A stretch of 7,094 bases of DNA. Source: Bacillota bacterium. GTDB taxonomy: Bacteria; Bacillota; Bacilli; Tumebacillales; Effusibacillaceae. The notes under the pieces were generated by a model. The model saw only the letters and a program-made list of their open reading frames with translations. It did no database searches and was not told the origin of the DNA. The DNA is taken from contig JAGVBM010000391.1 in the NCBI GenBank assembly GCA_020059765.1, positions 1-7,094 of the forward strand, written 5' to 3'. Made by a program: the position numbers and the translations under genes. Shown piece after piece: positions 5,978-7,094 of this stretch (position 1 is its first letter; the number at the start of each line of letters is the position of its first letter).

Positions 5978-6334
5978 TTACTTGAAGCGAACGACTTTGT
6001 TTCCTTTGTCGTCCGCGACTTCCCCATCTTGATCAATGAACATTTGACCTTTTGCACCGGATTTGAGTTCAGCGCCAACGATTCCGGAGCGCGGATCATA
6101 ATCCATGATAATCTTGGTTTCGATTTCTCTTGCGGGAACGGTGACTGTTTTGGTTTGAATGCTGACGTTTGCAATATCGCGCTTTTCATCCGCTTTCACT
6201 GTCAGCGTGAGTGTGAGTTTCCGCGCCTTCTTGGGGTCAGTGTTTGGATCCGCGATGTTCTCCAAGATCTTTTGCAATTCGATGTTGAACCGCTCTGCAA
6301 CCGCACCTTCCGCAAAATTTGTCAGGTCGATCAT
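5978..6334 (-). CDS. Phage 'replication terminator protein'-like small protein
   Basis: This 118-residue protein starts MIDLTNFAEGAVAERFN. It has the conserved-looking core ENIADPNTDPKKARKLTLTL (residues 25-44), followed by beta-rich segments (TVKADEKRDIANVSIQTKT) and a C-terminal DQDGEVADDKGNKVVRF. I recognise this as a small phage/prophage protein usually labelled 'replication terminator protein' in Firmicutes annotations; that label is historical and I know of no proven termination activity. There are no membrane segments, cysteine motifs or obvious catalytic residues. It lies after the AbrB-like gene and just ahead of another early phage gene, which fits a role in phage DNA metabolism. 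The family resemblance is from memory of related sequences; the function is open. Confidence 0.6.
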   Translation of the reverse strand: MIDLTNFAEGAVAERFNIELQKILENIADPNTDPKKARKLTLTLTVKADEKRDIANVSIQTKTVTVPAREIETKIIMDYDPRSGIVGAELKSGAKGQMFIDQDGEVADDKGNKVVRFK

Positions 6335-6343
6335 GCATTTCAT

Positions 6344-6350
6344 CCTCCTT
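6344..6350 (-). promoter_or_regulatory. Ribosome binding site AAGGAGG deciding the start at 6334
   Basis: AAGGAGG directly abuts an ATG at 6343, which is too close for initiation. The next in-frame ATG, at 6334, is 9 bases away and gives the protein beginning MIDLTNF. The start is therefore placed at 6334. Confidence 0.75.
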
Positions 6351-6351
6351 G

Positions 6352-6398
6352 TTTTTGATGTATAATCCCCGGCGCACCAGACGGAGCCAATACGCCGG
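6352..6398 (-). other. Stem-loop plus GGGATTATAC element, copy 1 (leader of the RTP-like gene)
   Basis: On the coding strand, CCGGCG (6398-6393) can pair with CGCCGG (6374-6369), and inner T-G and A-T pairs can extend the stem. The stem is followed at once by GGGATTATACATCA and then the AAGGAGG ribosome site. The same layout with a different but still self-complementary stem recurs upstream of the replisome organizer gene. There is no T-run after the stem, so it is not an ordinary intrinsic terminator. It could be an RNA structure controlling translation, an operator, or part of a promoter (TTGGCT, 17 bases, GATTAT is a weak sigma-A-like match in this copy only). Function is not known. Confidence 0.45.
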
Positions 6399-6404
6399 AC
6401 ATAA

Positions 6405-6647
6405 TCAAACGGTTTGCAACGCTGTAATGCATGTCTGGCAAATGGCTTTGCCTTGGTGAGTTTTTACATGCTCGACATTGCCGCAAAACGTGCAGCCCGG
6501 CTGAAACTTCTTGAAGATAACCATGTCGTCCTGGACAAAGATCTCCATAGGGTCCTTCTCCTCGACTCCCAACGTCCGCCGCAGTTCGATCGGGATAACC
6601 ACCCGGCCCAACTCGTCAATTCTCCGAACAATTCCTGTTGCTTTCAT
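6405..6647 (-). CDS. AbrB/SpoVT-family transcriptional regulator with Cys4 tail
   Basis: This 80-residue protein has a swapped-hairpin AbrB DNA-binding domain at residues 1-47, with the near-canonical run GIVRRIDELGRVVIPIELRR. Residues 52-73 hold four cysteines as CxxC...CxxC (C52, C55, C70, C73), a likely small zinc knuckle in place of the AbrB multimerisation domain. Such short AbrB proteins with a Cys4 tail are common in Bacillales genomes and phages. The ATG is set by AGGAGG 7 bases upstream (6655-6660), which overlaps the stop of the metallohydrolase gene. The likely role is a dimeric DNA-binding transition-state-type regulator acting on phage or host promoters; its targets are unknown. 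The family call is firm; the zinc site is inferred from cysteine spacing. Confidence 0.93.
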   Translation of the reverse strand: MKATGIVRRIDELGRVVIPIELRRTLGVEEKDPMEIFVQDDMVIFKKFQPGCTFCGNVEHVKTHQGKAICQTCITALQTV

Positions 6648-6659
6648 TTGTTTTCCTCC

Positions 6660-7094
6660 TCACTTTTTCGCAATATAAACCTGCTTCCCCGTCAGTTCTT
6701 GTATCTCACGCTTAAACAAATCCTCATCACTGTTGTTGTCCGATAGATGCAGCAACCATATCTCCTGAACATTCGATAGATCATTCGCCTGCAGGAACTC
6801 CTTCACGTGCTCCAGGCTGAAATGTGATCTCAGCAGCCTTGGTTTCATAGATGCCGGTACCCGGCCGGAAGCTATGTTTTCACTCATTATCCGGATGGAG
6901 TAGTTACACTCCACCATGATGTGAGTGAGTCCCGGGAACCGGTATCGAATGTAATAGGTGTCTGTCGCAAACAGTAACTTCTCTCCGGCTTGATTGGCTA
7001 ATAGAAACCCAAGTGGTTCCGCAACATCGTGCTGCACGTCGAACGGCAGGACCGTCCATGTTCCAATGTTGAACTGCTTTTTGGACTGGATCGG
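6660..7094 (-). CDS. MBL-fold metallohydrolase, C-terminal part (5' end outside window)
   Basis: The frame is open to the window edge, giving the last 144 residues of a longer protein. An internal GTG at 7037 is not the start, because the frame upstream still encodes typical family sequence (GTWTVLPFDVQHDV). Visible metallo-beta-lactamase-fold features are a QHD(V)AEPLGFLL strand with a metal-type His, the FATDT motif with the late metal-binding Asp, VECNYS, SHFS, and a final LLHLSDNNSD segment whose His fits the last metal ligand of the fold. The first HxHxDH motif must lie beyond the window. Small hydrolases related to YycJ/WalJ are common beside recombination and DnaD-like genes in Firmicutes phages. 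A role in nucleic-acid processing is inferred, not shown. The TGA stop overlaps the ribosome site of the next gene (abrB-like), so the two are probably cotranscribed. Confidence 0.85.
   Translation of the reverse strand, partial: PIQSKKQFNIGTWTVLPFDVQHDVAEPLGFLLANQAGEKLLFATDTYYIRYRFPGLTHIMVECNYSIRIMSENIASGRVPASMKPRLLRSHFSLEHVKEFLQANDLSNVQEIWLLHLSDNNSDEDLFKREIQELTGKQVYIAKK

Noticed and set aside
4931..6358. A 475-residue open frame on the plus strand
   Set aside because: It runs antisense to three well-supported genes and the gaps between them, has no good ribosome site, and its His/Arg/Cys-rich sequence is typical of a mirror frame. Its length is notable, but no domain is visible.
1..7094. 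Transfer RNA genes, insertion sequences or attachment sites
   Set aside because: I saw no transposase, integrase, tRNA-like cloverleaf or terminal inverted repeats on reading both strands; the window is covered almost end to end by phage-type genes.

Overview
The window reads as part of the early (replication, recombination and modification) region of a temperate phage or prophage of a low-to-moderate-GC Firmicute, most likely Bacillales. This rests on strong AGGAGG-type ribosome sites, an AbrB/SpoVT-type regulator, a RecU-type Holliday junction resolvase and the gene mix. The exact host cannot be told from the sequence. All eleven genes I support lie on the minus strand, so transcription runs from position 7094 down to position 1. 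They are packed with overlaps or very short gaps. The only two gaps of appreciable size that lie just upstream of a gene's start region and share sequence are 6344-6404 and 5206-5236.

In order of transcription, the first gene (7094-6660, 5' end cut off) is a metallo-beta-lactamase-fold hydrolase. It is followed by an AbrB-family regulator with a Cys4 zinc-binding tail. Next come a small protein of the family often annotated as phage 'replication terminator protein' and a conserved-looking 235-residue phage protein of unknown role. The centre is a 281-residue replisome organizer/replication initiator. Its linker-coding part (about 4745-4850) carries short direct repeats that are read in different frames, which suggests an origin of replication inside the gene, as in lambda O. 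Then follow a 118-residue helical unknown, a free-standing LuxR/GerE-type helix-turn-helix protein and a 268-residue unknown with a possible N-terminal helix-turn-helix.

The distal end is a modification and recombination cassette: a C5-cytosine DNA methyltransferase with four tandem ~40-residue repeats in its target-recognition region, an N6-adenine methyltransferase of the Dam/D12 class, and a RecU-type resolvase that runs off the window at position 1. The two methyltransferases probably mask phage DNA from host restriction. RecU would resolve recombination or replication intermediates before packaging.

The points most worth a second look are the frame-shifted direct repeats in the initiator gene, a pair of related stem-loops ending in the same GGGATTATAC sequence upstream of two different genes, the repeat-built target-recognition region of the cytosine methyltransferase, and the unknown proteins. 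Nothing seen amounts to a clearly new defence or mobile system. Five of the ten genes whose starts are in the window appear to use GTG or TTG.
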